Below, piece by piece: positions 1 to 8,715 of a stretch of 64,000 nucleotides of DNA. The position numbers and the translations under genes are program-made. Location of the stretch: assembly GCF_026672275.1 (NCBI RefSeq), contig NZ_JANQCD010000016.1, positions 46,638-110,637 of the forward strand, given 5' to 3'. A model generated the notes under the pieces. The model saw only the letters and a program-made list of their open reading frames with translations. It was not told the origin of the DNA and made no database searches. The first letter of the stretch is position 1; every line of letters starts with the position of its first letter. The DNA comes from Marinifilum sp. D737 (lineage in GTDB: Bacteria; Bacteroidota; Bacteroidia; Bacteroidales; Marinifilaceae).

Positions 1-367
1 CAAACAAATCTTTCGATACCGCATATTTTCCCGACTTCACATTCTTGTAGTAATCTTCACCACCAACACCCATCATCATGCCCATTCGCATGCCGCCTCG
101 GCCCTGTCCCATTCCTGGCTGTTCCAACTTTTCTTCCTGTTTGTATACCGATTCTGTTCTGTTAAAACTTAAGATGTAAGTTCTCTCACTCATCTGTTTC
201 ATACGTTCCAGAATCATCTTTTTTCGATCTTCAGGAATTTGTCTTCCTCCAAAATCGAAATCAACAGTCGTTTTACTTTCATAGTAAACTTTGCCCTGAA
301 AGTCTTGAGCAAATAAGCTGCTTCCCAAAACAAGGAAACAAGCAAAGGCCAATAGAAATTTCTTCAT
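1..367 (-). CDS. GLPGLI family protein, 3' part cut by window edge
   Basis: Only the first 122 codons are inside the window. Reading leftward from the ATG at 367, the product starts with a typical signal peptide (MKKFLLAFACFLVLGSSLFA, then Q), followed by a mature domain opening with FQGKVYYESK. That is the usual entry of Bacteroidota GLPGLI-family secreted proteins (TIGR01200). A glycine/methionine-rich stretch (GMGQGRGGMRMGMMMGVGG) lies near residues 87-105. Members are exported proteins of unknown function, often in multicopy families. The assignment rests on the signal peptide and the early VYYESK-type motif, because the defining C-terminal part is not visible. The gene is divergent from the methylase at 535. 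Confidence 0.7.
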   Translation of the reverse strand, partial: MKKFLLAFACFLVLGSSLFAQDFQGKVYYESKTTVDFDFGGRQIPEDRKKMILERMKQMSERTYILSFNRTESVYKQEEKLEQPGMGQGRGGMRMGMMMGVGGEDYYKNVKSGKYAVSKDLF

Positions 368-469
368 GATGTACAATGTATGTTTGTTATGCTGCTATGA
401 CTTCCAATTTTACAAATGGTTTAAAACCAGAATCTAAAAAATCACAATTGAACTTTACTTGAGTAGATT

Positions 470-500
470 TTTGTTAGTTAAGGTGGTTTTAATAATTTCG
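470..500 (+). promoter_or_regulatory. Bacteroidota-type promoter for the 535 methylase
   Basis: TTTG at 470-473 and TAATTTCG at 493-500 are separated by exactly 19 nt. The phylum's housekeeping promoter is TTTG, about 19 nt, TAnnTTTG; one base differs here. The predicted start lies about 30 nt before the ATG. Confidence 0.5.
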
Positions 501-534
501 GGCATTCTTAGGAATTTAAACCTTCAGAAAACAA

Positions 535-1491
535 ATGCAAGCAAGCAAATACATATACACCTACATCTACGACAATCACGAAAGTGATCTTTGTAAGCTC
601 GAATCAAAATATCTTTTCAACCAGGAAGAAAAGAGCAAGCTATTGATTTCTAATATCAAGATCGAACCTAAGTGCAGCGCTTTCATCCGAAAAAGAATTG
701 ATGTTCAGCTCCAATCTGAGGACTATTTGGAACTGATCGAGAAAATCAAAAGTGAAAAGATCTCGGTAGATGATTTCAAGGTGGAATATGTGGTTTTAAA
801 TGGCGACAAAACCAAGTACAAGGATCGTCTGGACAAACTAAGAGATGTTGGCTACAATATTAATGGCATGCCCGAATATTACAAGCCGAAAATCACTTAT
901 GCCATTTGTTATCACGAAGGAACCTGGTATTTTGGAACCTTGCTTAAAAATGATTTTGCCTGGGAGAAACACAATAAAAAACCTTTTTCCTACAGCAATT
1001 CAATCAATATTAACATTGCCAAAGCACTGGTAATCCTGGCTGCCAAAACCAACAAGGAAACAAAACTCTTGGATGCTTGCTGTGGTGTTGGAACCATTAT
1101 GCTCGAAGCTTGTTTTGCCGGATACCATATTGAAGGTAATGATATCAACTGGAAGGTATGCCGACAAGCACGCCAAAACCTTGCTCATTTCAACTACGAT
1201 ACAGTTGTGTATCGCTCGGATATTAAAGATATCGAGAACAGGTACGATGCTGCCATTATCGACTTGCCATACAATTTGTTTAGCTATGCTGATGAGAATA
1301 CCATCTCTCACATCATCGAGTCGTCAGCCAAAGTAACCAACCGTTTGGTGATTGTTTCTACCACAGACATTTCTGAAATTGTAAACAATGCAGGCATGAG
1401 CATAACCGATCATTGTAGCGTTCGCAAAAAAGAGAAAGCCAATTTCGCCAGAAGAATTTGGGTTTGCGAGAAAATTAATAATCGACAATAA
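535..1491 (+). CDS. TRM11-like SAM-dependent RNA methyltransferase
   Basis: The 318-residue protein has an N-terminal RNA-binding-like half (about 1-150) and a C-terminal Rossmann methylase. The SAM motif LDACCGVGTIMLEA begins near residue 179, and the catalytic motif DLPYNLF lies near residue 243. This D-x-P-Y motif, a variant of N/D-P-P-Y, together with the order of domains matches the UPF0020/TRM11 family, which methylates exocyclic amines of guanine in tRNA or rRNA. The exact target cannot be read from the sequence. The ATG at 535 fits the promoter at 470-500. The gene stands alone and is followed by a terminator at 1590. Confidence 0.75.
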   Translation: MQASKYIYTYIYDNHESDLCKLESKYLFNQEEKSKLLISNIKIEPKCSAFIRKRIDVQLQSEDYLELIEKIKSEKISVDDFKVEYVVLNGDKTKYKDRLDKLRDVGYNINGMPEYYKPKITYAICYHEGTWYFGTLLKNDFAWEKHNKKPFSYSNSININIAKALVILAAKTNKETKLLDACCGVGTIMLEACFAGYHIEGNDINWKVCRQARQNLAHFNYDTVVYRSDIKDIENRYDAAIIDLPYNLFSYADENTISHIIESSAKVTNRLVIVSTTDISEIVNNAGMSITDHCSVRKKEKANFARRIWVCEKINNRQ

Positions 1492-1589
1492 AATCTCAAA
1501 AGCCAGATTAGATTGTCATGAAATCCATATACAAACAATTGGAAACCTGAACTCCAGTCAGAATCCCAAAAATATTAAAATGTAAATTC

Positions 1590-1626
1590 CTCCTCTCTGT
1601 TTGCTCTGATTTTAAGAGGAGTTTTT
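1590..1626 (+). terminator. Rho-independent terminator after the methylase gene
   Basis: CTCCTCT (1590-1596) pairs with AGAGGAG (1615-1621), followed by TTTTT. The hairpin is about 100 nt past the stop codon. Confidence 0.6.
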
Positions 1627-1711
1627 CAAACAGCAGAAAGTAACAAGAGAACTAGTCAAAGTTAAAATTCGTGATGGTTTCATGGTCATGGTTCTCAGCC
1701 AAAAACACCAT

Positions 1712-1745
1712 CCACATCTTTACAATCCAAGGATTGTAATGTGGC
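1712..1745. repeat. Inverted repeat upstream of the histidine kinase
   Basis: CCACAT-CTT-TACAATCC pairs with GGATTGTA-ATGTGG across a 2-nt loop, giving a 14-bp stem with a 3-nt bulge. There is no T-tract, so it is not an obvious terminator. It lies in the 336-bp gap 1492-1827, where otherwise only the terminator at 1590 is seen. It could be an operator or a leader hairpin for the two-component operon. Confidence 0.5.
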
Positions 1746-1827
1746 ATAAGAAGAATTTTATTTTCCAATTGAAATTATACGTTTATTCACGTAAGTCTTT
1801 CATAAATAATATCCCTAATATTGTAAC

Positions 1828-2769
1828 ATGATTTTGCATGTGGCACTTATAATATCAGTACTATTACAATTTGGGGCATTTTATATCACAATAAAATTAA
1901 TCCCTAAAACAAAGTTCAACAGCTCCTGGATACTCATATCCACTGGTTTTTTGTTAATGGCGACCAGACGATGTATCGAACTGGTTCACCTGTGGACCGC
2001 TCCTCCAAATACCGATATTTTTACGCTCGCCAACTGGATTGCTGTTTTTATTTCACTTTTAATGTTCATTGGAGCTTTCTACATCCGAAGAATTTTTCAG
2101 CTTCAGGATCAAATTAATAAACTTCGAAAAGATAGTGAAGCCAAAATATTAAATGCTGTGATTAAAACAGAGGAGAACGAACGTCAGATTTTTGCAAAAG
2201 AGCTGCACGATGGTTTAGGTCCAATTTTATCGAGCATTAAGATGACTGTTTCTGCCATAAACAATAGCATTGATCATCCCAAAAACACAGAACTAATGCA
2301 AAAGGTCGATCATGCTACCGATGAAGCCATTCTTTCGATTAAAGAGCTATCGAACAAATTAAGCCCCCATATTCTTGAGCGATTCGGATTGGAAAAGGCC
2401 ATTAAAACATTCATTGAAGGCATACATCTACCCGAACAAATTCAGATAACTCTGAATCTAAAATTGAACAATACAAGGGGTGATTACAATATAGAACTTG
2501 TGATTTACAGGGTTATTGGAGAGTTAATTACCAACACAACAAAACATGCCAATGCCTCTAAAATTGACATATCTCTTTTACAATACCAACACAAATTGCA
2601 GTTAATTTATACTGATAATGGGAAAGCTTATTCTCCTTTACAGGATAACACGGAAGGAATGGGTATCTCTAATATCAAATCGAGGGTACGATCTTTAAAT
2701 GGCACTGTTCAGATGAATAATAAACAACACAGAGGTTGTTATGTGAAAATTGAAATTCCTGAAAAATGA
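1828..2769 (+). CDS. Membrane sensor histidine kinase, HisKA_3/NarX-like
   Basis: The 313-residue kinase has three hydrophobic helices in the first 90 residues and no extracytoplasmic sensor domain. A coiled linker leads to the dimerisation domain with KELHDGLGPILSSIK; His127 is the predicted phosphorylation site. The HATPase_c domain follows, with an N box (GELITNTTKHANASK, about 231-245), DNG, and the G box GMGISNIKSRVRSLNG. This is the HPK7 class that partners NarL/FixJ regulators. It overlaps the next gene by ATGA at 2766-2769, so the two proteins are almost certainly partners and translationally coupled. The signal is unknown; sensing within or near the membrane is likely because there is no periplasmic loop of size. 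Confidence 0.88.
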   Translation: MILHVALIISVLLQFGAFYITIKLIPKTKFNSSWILISTGFLLMATRRCIELVHLWTAPPNTDIFTLANWIAVFISLLMFIGAFYIRRIFQLQDQINKLRKDSEAKILNAVIKTEENERQIFAKELHDGLGPILSSIKMTVSAINNSIDHPKNTELMQKVDHATDEAILSIKELSNKLSPHILERFGLEKAIKTFIEGIHLPEQIQITLNLKLNNTRGDYNIELVIYRVIGELITNTTKHANASKIDISLLQYQHKLQLIYTDNGKAYSPLQDNTEGMGISNIKSRVRSLNGTVQMNNKQHRGCYVKIEIPEK

Positions 2770-3404
2770 AATCAGTACTAAAGATTGCTGTAGTAGACGA
2801 TCATGAACTATTCAGAGAAGGATTGAAATTTCTTCTTGAACAGCAAATGGAAAATTGTGAAATTAAAGAAGCTGGCAATGGAAAGGATTTAATGACACTT
2901 TTATCAGGTTGGTATGCTGATATTGTTTTAATGGATATCGAAATGCCTGTAATGAATGGAATTGAATCAAGCAAAGAGGTATGCAAAAAATACCCCAATA
3001 CAAAAATCATTGCCCTTTCCATGCACGCCAATGAGAACTATTATTCGGAAATGATTAACGCGGGGGCAAAGGCTTTTCTGCTCAAAAATTCCAAATTCGA
3101 AGAAGTTCAACAAGCCATTGAAGCGGTAATCAACGACAATAGCTTTTTTTCAACTGAAATTCTTGAAAGCATCTTTAAAAACCTGAGTCATAAATACGAC
3201 AACAAATCCGATCTTACCCAAAGAGAAACAGAGATTCTTTATAATATCTGTAAAGGGCTATCAAACCATGAAATTGCAAACCAATTATGCATTAGCAAAC
3301 GCACCGTTGACAAACATCGCGAAAACTTACTCTTAAAAACTCAATCAAAAAACACCGCATCTCTTGTTGTTTACGCCATCAAACATCACATTTTCGAAGT
3401 TTAA
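2766..3404 (+). CDS. NarL/FixJ-family response regulator
   Basis: The 212-residue protein has a receiver domain with the acidic pair D11-D12, phospho-acceptor Asp57 in VLMDIEMPVMNG, and the conserved lysine in FLLKNS. A LuxR-type helix-turn-helix follows at about 148-205 (LTQRETEILYNICKGLSNHEIA, then SKRTVDKHR). It pairs with the kinase at 1828, whose stop codon its start overlaps. The transporter at 3515 follows after 110 bp and could be a target or an operon partner, but nothing in the sequence proves this. Confidence 0.9.
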   Translation: MKSVLKIAVVDDHELFREGLKFLLEQQMENCEIKEAGNGKDLMTLLSGWYADIVLMDIEMPVMNGIESSKEVCKKYPNTKIIALSMHANENYYSEMINAGAKAFLLKNSKFEEVQQAIEAVINDNSFFSTEILESIFKNLSHKYDNKSDLTQRETEILYNICKGLSNHEIANQLCISKRTVDKHRENLLLKTQSKNTASLVVYAIKHHIFEV

Positions 3405-3514
3405 TTAATAAGTTAAAATACGCACAAACACCTACAACATTACGCTTTAGAACTGTTCCTATCAGAATTAGCGGATGATATTTTTGTTTTCTATAAAATC
3501 AAAATATTCAATCT

Positions 3515-4543
3515 ATGTTAATTCCATTTTTAATACCATTTGTCATTGCAATTTTTTTATCCATTACCATGGGAGGAAGTGGTACTGCTCCAGCATTTTC
3601 AGCTGCCTACGGTGCTAATGTCATCAAAAAGAATTTAATTCCCGGTTTATTTGGCTTAATGGTATTTCTTGGTGCAATTACAGGAGGCAAAGAAACGGCT
3701 AAAACCATTGGAAAAGGCTTGCTTAGTCCTGAACTGATGAGCTTTTCAATTGTATCCATTATTTTGCTCTCTGTAGCTTTTTCATTGCTTATAGCAAATC
3801 TATTTGGAATCCCACAATCTACCAGTCAGGCAACCGTTATGGCGGTTACTGCACCTGCTTTGTATTTCGATTCCTTAAATTCAGACAAACTATTGTATGA
3901 AATTATTCCAACATGGTTTGTTATGCCATTCCTCTCTTTTGTACTGGCATACATGGCCGGGAAATACATCTACAAGCCCATTCGAAAACGGGGTTATACC
4001 ATCTCCAAAAAAATAAACAACAGCTATATTTTAAAAGGTTTGATACTTGCAATGTCAATGTATGTCGCCTTTTCCATAGGAACAAATAATGTGGCAAATG
4101 CAGCAGGTCCCCTTTCATCCATGGCGTGTATCGAGCTTAATGTTGCAAAAAATCAATATTTACAGGTGTTAATACTTGCTACACTAATTGTAGCACCAAG
4201 CTTTAGTATTGGCAGTTCCATATTTGGAGATAAAATTGTTCAAAATACAGGAAAGCAAATTGTTCTTTTTGGCAAAATAGAAGCTGTAATTATTGCATTC
4301 ATTTCGGCCAGCCTTCTTCTGGGTGCATCCTTAATAAAAGGAATACCCACCTCGTTGGTTCAGCTTAACGTGGGAGCAATAATCGGCATTGGAGTTGCCA
4401 AACTAGGCTTTCGTAACATATTCAAAAAAACTGAAGTCGATCGTTTTTTTATCATGTGGGTTATCGCTCCAATTATTGCATTCTTACTATCTCTGTTTTT
4501 CACCTATTTGATCGATCAGTCAGGATTACTTTACATTCAATAA
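3515..4543 (+). CDS. PiT-family (inorganic phosphate/sulfate) transporter
   Basis: The 342-residue, multi-helix membrane protein has two inverted halves. The C-terminal half carries the PiT signature (SIGTNNVANAAGP, about 188-199) and GIPTSLVQLNVGAIIGIG. The N-terminal half has the weaker form GGSGTAPAFSAAYGAN plus GIPQSTSQATV. Family members take up phosphate, or sulfate in CysP-like proteins, by cation symport. Length and topology fit a short PiT protein with no large central loop. The N-terminal half lacks the canonical G-x-N-D/N signature, so the substrate is uncertain. No PhoU/DUF47 gene lies beside it, although PiT genes often have one. Confidence 0.78.
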   Translation: MLIPFLIPFVIAIFLSITMGGSGTAPAFSAAYGANVIKKNLIPGLFGLMVFLGAITGGKETAKTIGKGLLSPELMSFSIVSIILLSVAFSLLIANLFGIPQSTSQATVMAVTAPALYFDSLNSDKLLYEIIPTWFVMPFLSFVLAYMAGKYIYKPIRKRGYTISKKINNSYILKGLILAMSMYVAFSIGTNNVANAAGPLSSMACIELNVAKNQYLQVLILATLIVAPSFSIGSSIFGDKIVQNTGKQIVLFGKIEAVIIAFISASLLLGASLIKGIPTSLVQLNVGAIIGIGVAKLGFRNIFKKTEVDRFFIMWVIAPIIAFLLSLFFTYLIDQSGLLYIQ

Positions 4544-4606
4544 AATGTACCTGACAATTAAGCTCTCTTCATTTGAGGAGAATGATCTGCAAGTTTTATT
4601 TTGCAA

Positions 4607-5365
4607 CTACAAATCTCTAACGGATTCAGGATAATCTATTGCAGCCAAAAACAAGCCATGACCAGGAACCGATGAACCTGCATTCGATCTGTTCTTGCTT
4701 TCGATTACCTGGCGGAAATCTTCCAGATTCATTTTTCCTCGACCCACCTCAACTAAAGTTCCCACAATGGCACGAACCATATTGCGAAGGAAACGATCGG
4801 CCTTAACGGTAAACACCAACTCATCGCCATTATCCTTCCATTCTGCCTGGTAGATTTTGCAGTTGTTGGTTTTCACATCGGTGTGCAGCTTGCTAAAGCT
4901 GGTAAAATCTTCGAATTCGAACAGAATTTTAGCCGCCTCGTTCATTTTTTGCACATCCAATTTGTAAGCGACCTTCCAATGCGATTCCAATCTGAAAGGG
5001 TTTTTCTCCTTGGTGATAAAGTAATGATAGGTTCTGGCCGTAGCATCAAAGCGTGTGTGCGCCTCTTCCCTCACCTGGAAAGTTTGCTTAATGGCAATAT
5101 CATGAGGTAAAAAACGATTCAAACGAAAAGTCAGCTTGTCACAATCAAAAGTCACTTGCTCATCCACATCGAAATGTGCATAAAAATCGCTGGCATGAAC
5201 CCCTGTATCGGTTCTACCGCAGCCCACCACATTGATTTCGCAATTTAAGATGGTAGATAATGCCTTATTTAAAACCTCCTGCACTGTAATTGCATTGGGT
5301 TGTATCTGCCATCCATGATAATTTGTGCCTTTATAGCTTAATCTGATAAAATATCGTTTGTTCAA
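4607..5365 (-). CDS. truA: tRNA pseudouridine synthase A
   Basis: TruA converts uridines 38-40 of the anticodon stem-loop to pseudouridine. The catalytic motif GCGRTDTGVHA is present (Asp53 from the chosen start), as are LSYKGTNYHGWQ at the N-terminus and FLRNMVRAIVGTLVEVG near the C-terminus. No ATG precedes the conserved domain. The TTG at 5365 gives (M)NKRYFIRLSYKG, which matches the family's usual start and a length of about 252 residues. TTG codons farther upstream would run translation into tandem-repeat DNA at 5419-5497 and are rejected. The gene is convergent with the transporter at 3515. Confidence 0.9.
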   Translation of the reverse strand: MNKRYFIRLSYKGTNYHGWQIQPNAITVQEVLNKALSTILNCEINVVGCGRTDTGVHASDFYAHFDVDEQVTFDCDKLTFRLNRFLPHDIAIKQTFQVREEAHTRFDATARTYHYFITKEKNPFRLESHWKVAYKLDVQKMNEAAKILFEFEDFTSFSKLHTDVKTNNCKIYQAEWKDNGDELVFTVKADRFLRNMVRAIVGTLVEVGRGKMNLEDFRQVIESKNRSNAGSSVPGHGLFLAAIDYPESVRDL

Positions 5366-5418
5366 ATCGTATAGTTTTTCTTTAATCTGGGACAAAAATA
5401 GTAAAAAGAACAAAAGTT

Positions 5419-5497
5419 CAACAGTCCAACAGTCCAACAGTCGAAGAGTCTTGAAGAGCAAAAAGCAATCAGCGCTCAGCGGTCAGCGGTCAGCTCC
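5419..5497. repeat. Two short tandem repeats between truA and moxR
   Basis: An 8-bp unit CAACAGTC is repeated three times exactly (5419-5442). A 7-bp unit CAGCGGT is repeated about three and a half times with one variant (5470-5497). They sit in the non-coding leader side of truA. Function is unknown. Confidence 0.6.
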
Positions 5498-5588
5498 TTT
5501 CTCCTTTATCCTTGCGTTTTGCGATTTGTAATTTGGGATTTAGGTCTTGAAGCATTCCAAACGTTAACACTTTTTAACGGCATTAAAC

Positions 5589-5618
5589 TTTTATAAAATC
5601 ATCAAAAATTTATCTTTG
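5589..5618 (+). promoter_or_regulatory. Promoter of the aerotolerance operon
   Basis: TATCTTTG at 5611-5618 is a perfect match to TAnnTTTG. A T-rich -33 region (TTTT, 5589-5592) lies about 18-19 nt upstream. The start of moxR is about 65 nt downstream. Confidence 0.5.
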
Positions 5619-5682
5619 TAGAGGTTTTTCGGGAATCCGGAACATTTTATGTCAAAATTTAAGTAAACAAATAAATATTTCT

Positions 5683-6678
5683 ATGATCCAAACAGTTGAT
5701 ATCAAAGAGCTAAATGAGCGTATCCAAAGAGAAAGTTCTTTTGTGGATATGATTTCTATGGAGATGAACAAAGTTATTGTTGGACAGAAACACCTTGTTG
5801 AAAGCCTTTTAATTGGTATGCTTTCCAATGGTCATATCCTATTGGAAGGGGTTCCAGGTTTGGCAAAAACGCTTGCCATTAATACACTTTCAACTACTAT
5901 TGATGCGGACTTTAGCCGTATTCAGTTTACTCCAGACCTTTTGCCTGCCGATTTATTGGGTACAATGATCTACAGCCAGAAGAAAGAGGAATTCGTGGTG
6001 AAAAAAGGACCTATCTTTGCCAACTTCATACTTGCCGATGAGATCAACCGTGCTCCTGCAAAAGTACAGGCTGCTTTACTGGAGGCTATGCAGGAACGTC
6101 AAATTACCATTGGCGACACTACTTATAAACTGGAAGAACCATTCTTGGTAATGGCAACTCAGAACCCGATTGAGCAAGAAGGTACCTACCCGCTTCCTGA
6201 AGCACAGGTTGACCGTTTCATGCTTAAGGTGGTGATTAACTATCCTAAAAAAGAGGAAGAGCAATTAATCATGCGTCAGAATCTTTTGAAAGCATTTCCT
6301 AAAGCATCACAAATCTTAAAACCAGAAGATATCATTAAAGCACGCGATGTGGTTAAGGATGTTTACATGGATGAAAAGATTGAAAAATACATTGTTGATA
6401 TCATTTTCGCGACCCGTTTCCCTGCTGATTACGGATTGGAAAAATACAAAGAAATGATTGCATTTGGTGGATCGCCTCGTGCAAGTATCTCTTTGGCATC
6501 TGCAGCAAAAGCCTATGCATTCATCAAGCGTAGAGGATATGTAATTCCTGAAGATATTCGTGCAGTGGCTCACGATGTATTGCGTCACAGAATTGGCTTG
6601 ACTTACGAAGCAGAAGCGAATAATATTACCAGCGAAAATATCATTAGCGAAATTCTAAATACTGTTGAAGTACCGTAA
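5683..6678 (+). CDS. MoxR-family AAA+ ATPase, first gene of the bat operon
   Basis: The 331-residue AAA+ ATPase has a Walker A motif at residues 56-63 (GVPGLAKT), Walker B in ILADEINRAPAKVQ, sensor 1 in MATQNPIEQEGTYPLPEAQ and sensor 2 around GGSPRASISLASAAKA. MoxR ATPases act as chaperone-like partners of von Willebrand factor A (VWA) proteins. Here it opens the aerotolerance cluster, followed by a DUF58 protein, an anchored protein and the two VWA proteins BatA and BatB. The 106-bp gap to the next gene is the largest upstream of batC; it is AT-rich with repeated GAATTATGAATT-like words. A paralogue at 41943 heads the second MoxR/DUF58 module. Confidence 0.92.
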   Translation: MIQTVDIKELNERIQRESSFVDMISMEMNKVIVGQKHLVESLLIGMLSNGHILLEGVPGLAKTLAINTLSTTIDADFSRIQFTPDLLPADLLGTMIYSQKKEEFVVKKGPIFANFILADEINRAPAKVQAALLEAMQERQITIGDTTYKLEEPFLVMATQNPIEQEGTYPLPEAQVDRFMLKVVINYPKKEEEQLIMRQNLLKAFPKASQILKPEDIIKARDVVKDVYMDEKIEKYIVDIIFATRFPADYGLEKYKEMIAFGGSPRASISLASAAKAYAFIKRRGYVIPEDIRAVAHDVLRHRIGLTYEAEANNITSENIISEILNTVEVP

Positions 6679-6784
6679 ACAATTATGAATTAATAGTTAT
6701 GAATTATGAATTGAATATCATGAAGTAATTCATCACTGTTACGACTTAATTATTAATTGATAATTATTCATTCTTAATTATTTT

Positions 6785-7657
6785 ATGGAGACTAGTGAAT
6801 TATTAAAACGCGTAAGGCAAATCGAAATTAAAACCAGGGGTCTTTCCCGCAATATTTTTGCGGGTGAGTATCATTCTGCGTTTAAAGGTCGAGGAATGAC
6901 TTTCGCCGAAGTTCGCGAATACCAGTATGGTGATGATATCCGAAACATCGACTGGAATGTTACGGCGCGCTACAACAATCCATACGTTAAGCTGTTCGAA
7001 GAGGAACGTGAGCTTACCGTAATGTTGATGATTGATGTGAGTGGTAGCCGTGAGTTTGGTACCATGTCGAAGCTGAAGAAAAATCAGATTACCGAAATTG
7101 CAGCTGTTTTGGCATTCTCTGCAATCCAAAACAACGATAAAATTGGGGTGATTTTCTTTTCGAATACCATCGAGAAATTTATCCCTCCTAAAAAGGGGAA
7201 AACTCATATTCTGAGAATTATTCGTGAGTTAATCGATTTTAAACCTGAACACCGAAGTACCGATATCAGCAATGCATTGCGATACCTTACCAATGCCATT
7301 AAAAAGCGTTGTACCACTTTCGTGATTTCAGATTTTATCGATGATAAGGATTATGAAAATGCTTTGACCATTGCGAACAAAAAACACGATGTGGTGGCAC
7401 TTAAAATTTACGATCAACGCGAAACGGAACTTCCTTCCATTGGCTTGGTTAAAATTAAAGATGCCGAATCAGGTGAATATTCCTGGGTAGATACATCGAA
7501 CAAAAAAGTTCGTGAAAAATATGCCGGGTGGTGGCGAAAGCAAGAAGAAAATACCACCGAAGTTTTTAAGCGTTCGGGAGTTGATGTGGCGAACATCAGA
7601 ACCGATCAGGATTACGTTAGATCACTGATCAACCTATTCCAACGTAGAGGACATTAA
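6785..7657 (+). CDS. DUF58 domain protein of the bat operon
   Basis: The 290-residue soluble protein has the DUF58 core GDDIRNIDWNVTARYNNPYVKLFEEE (split: GDDIRNIDW, then FEEE near residue 80). This is followed by a VWA-like fold with LMIDVSGSREFG. DUF58 proteins are regularly encoded next to MoxR ATPases and are thought to be their substrates or adaptors. It has no membrane segment, unlike the DUF58 paralogue at 42923 with two N-terminal helices. The next gene starts 17 bp downstream, so it is operonic. Confidence 0.9.
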   Translation: METSELLKRVRQIEIKTRGLSRNIFAGEYHSAFKGRGMTFAEVREYQYGDDIRNIDWNVTARYNNPYVKLFEEERELTVMLMIDVSGSREFGTMSKLKKNQITEIAAVLAFSAIQNNDKIGVIFFSNTIEKFIPPKKGKTHILRIIRELIDFKPEHRSTDISNALRYLTNAIKKRCTTFVISDFIDDKDYENALTIANKKHDVVALKIYDQRETELPSIGLVKIKDAESGEYSWVDTSNKKVREKYAGWWRKQEENTTEVFKRSGVDVANIRTDQDYVRSLINLFQRRGH

Positions 7658-7674
7658 TCAGGAAACTGAGAACT

Positions 7675-8697
7675 ATGGCAAATCAAATAAAAAAACATAT
7701 TAACTTCCTGACAAAGGCTTTTGCTATTACCTTGGCATTTGCTTTGGTATTATTCTCTCACAATTCGTTTGCTCAAAACGATGGAGGCATTAATTACCGA
7801 GTAAAACTAGATACCAATGTAATTGTAATTGGAGATCAGATTAATTTGCAATTATCGGTAGAGCAACCAAAGGAGCTTAAAATTGGTTTCCCTGTTTTTT
7901 CCGATAGCATTGTAAATGGAGTTGAAATTATAAAGCAAACTCCTCAGGATACAACTGCACTTGAAAATGGCGTAATTAAGGTGGATAAGAATTACACCAT
8001 TACCTCATTCGATGGCGGTGTATACAAGTTAAAACCTTTCGAATTTCAGGTTTATGGCAGCGTAAATCAGATTTTACGTACCGATACTTTGTTATTGGGT
8101 GTTAAAACCATGCAAATTGATACCACAAAAGGAAATTTCGACATCGTAATGCCGATTCAAACGCCAGTATCTTTTGCTGAAATTGCTCCATGGCTATTGG
8201 GAGGATTACTTGTACTTGCACTAATTGTATTCCTAATCTGGTATTTCAGATTCCGTCAGAAAGATGAGCCTTTATTTGCGGTATCGAAACCAATTGAACC
8301 TGCTCATGTTATTGCACTGAAGAAATTGGATGAGATCAAACAGCAGAAATTATGGCAAGGAGGAAAAGTAAAACAGTTCCACTCAGATTTAACGGATACC
8401 ATTAGAACTTATCTTGATGAAAGGTATAACATGTCTACTCAAGAGTCTACTACCGATGAAATTCTTGAGGCAGTAAACTCGGTTGAAGTAAACAACAAAT
8501 GGCATGTGAATCTTAGAGAGGTTCTTGAGCGCGCCGATTTGGCCAAATTCGCGAAATTCCAACCTCTTCCTAACGAAAACGAACAAAGTTTGAAATATGC
8601 CTACCAAATTATTGAATCAACCATTTTGGTAGAAAAGGAAGAAGAGAAAAAAGAGGACGAATCGGAAGCTGATGAAAAATCTGAGTATAAAAAGTAA
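7675..8697 (+). CDS. Membrane-anchored bat-operon protein, BatD-like ectodomain
   Basis: The 340-residue protein has an N-terminal signal sequence ending near FAQ (about residue 34), a beta-rich periplasmic domain (about 35-165), one transmembrane helix (about 166-190, WLLGGLLVLALIVFLIWYF) and a charged cytoplasmic tail ending in an EEEKKEDESEADEKSE run. This architecture resembles DUF4381/BatD-type proteins found between the DUF58 and VWA genes of Bacteroidota aerotolerance operons. The exact family cannot be confirmed by eye. A role in assembling the BatA/BatB membrane complex is inferred from position. Confidence 0.7.
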   Translation: MANQIKKHINFLTKAFAITLAFALVLFSHNSFAQNDGGINYRVKLDTNVIVIGDQINLQLSVEQPKELKIGFPVFSDSIVNGVEIIKQTPQDTTALENGVIKVDKNYTITSFDGGVYKLKPFEFQVYGSVNQILRTDTLLLGVKTMQIDTTKGNFDIVMPIQTPVSFAEIAPWLLGGLLVLALIVFLIWYFRFRQKDEPLFAVSKPIEPAHVIALKKLDEIKQQKLWQGGKVKQFHSDLTDTIRTYLDERYNMSTQESTTDEILEAVNSVEVNNKWHVNLREVLERADLAKFAKFQPLPNENEQSLKYAYQIIESTILVEKEEEKKEDESEADEKSEYKK

Positions 8698-8715
8698 ACA
8701 TTGAAACAATAGACT

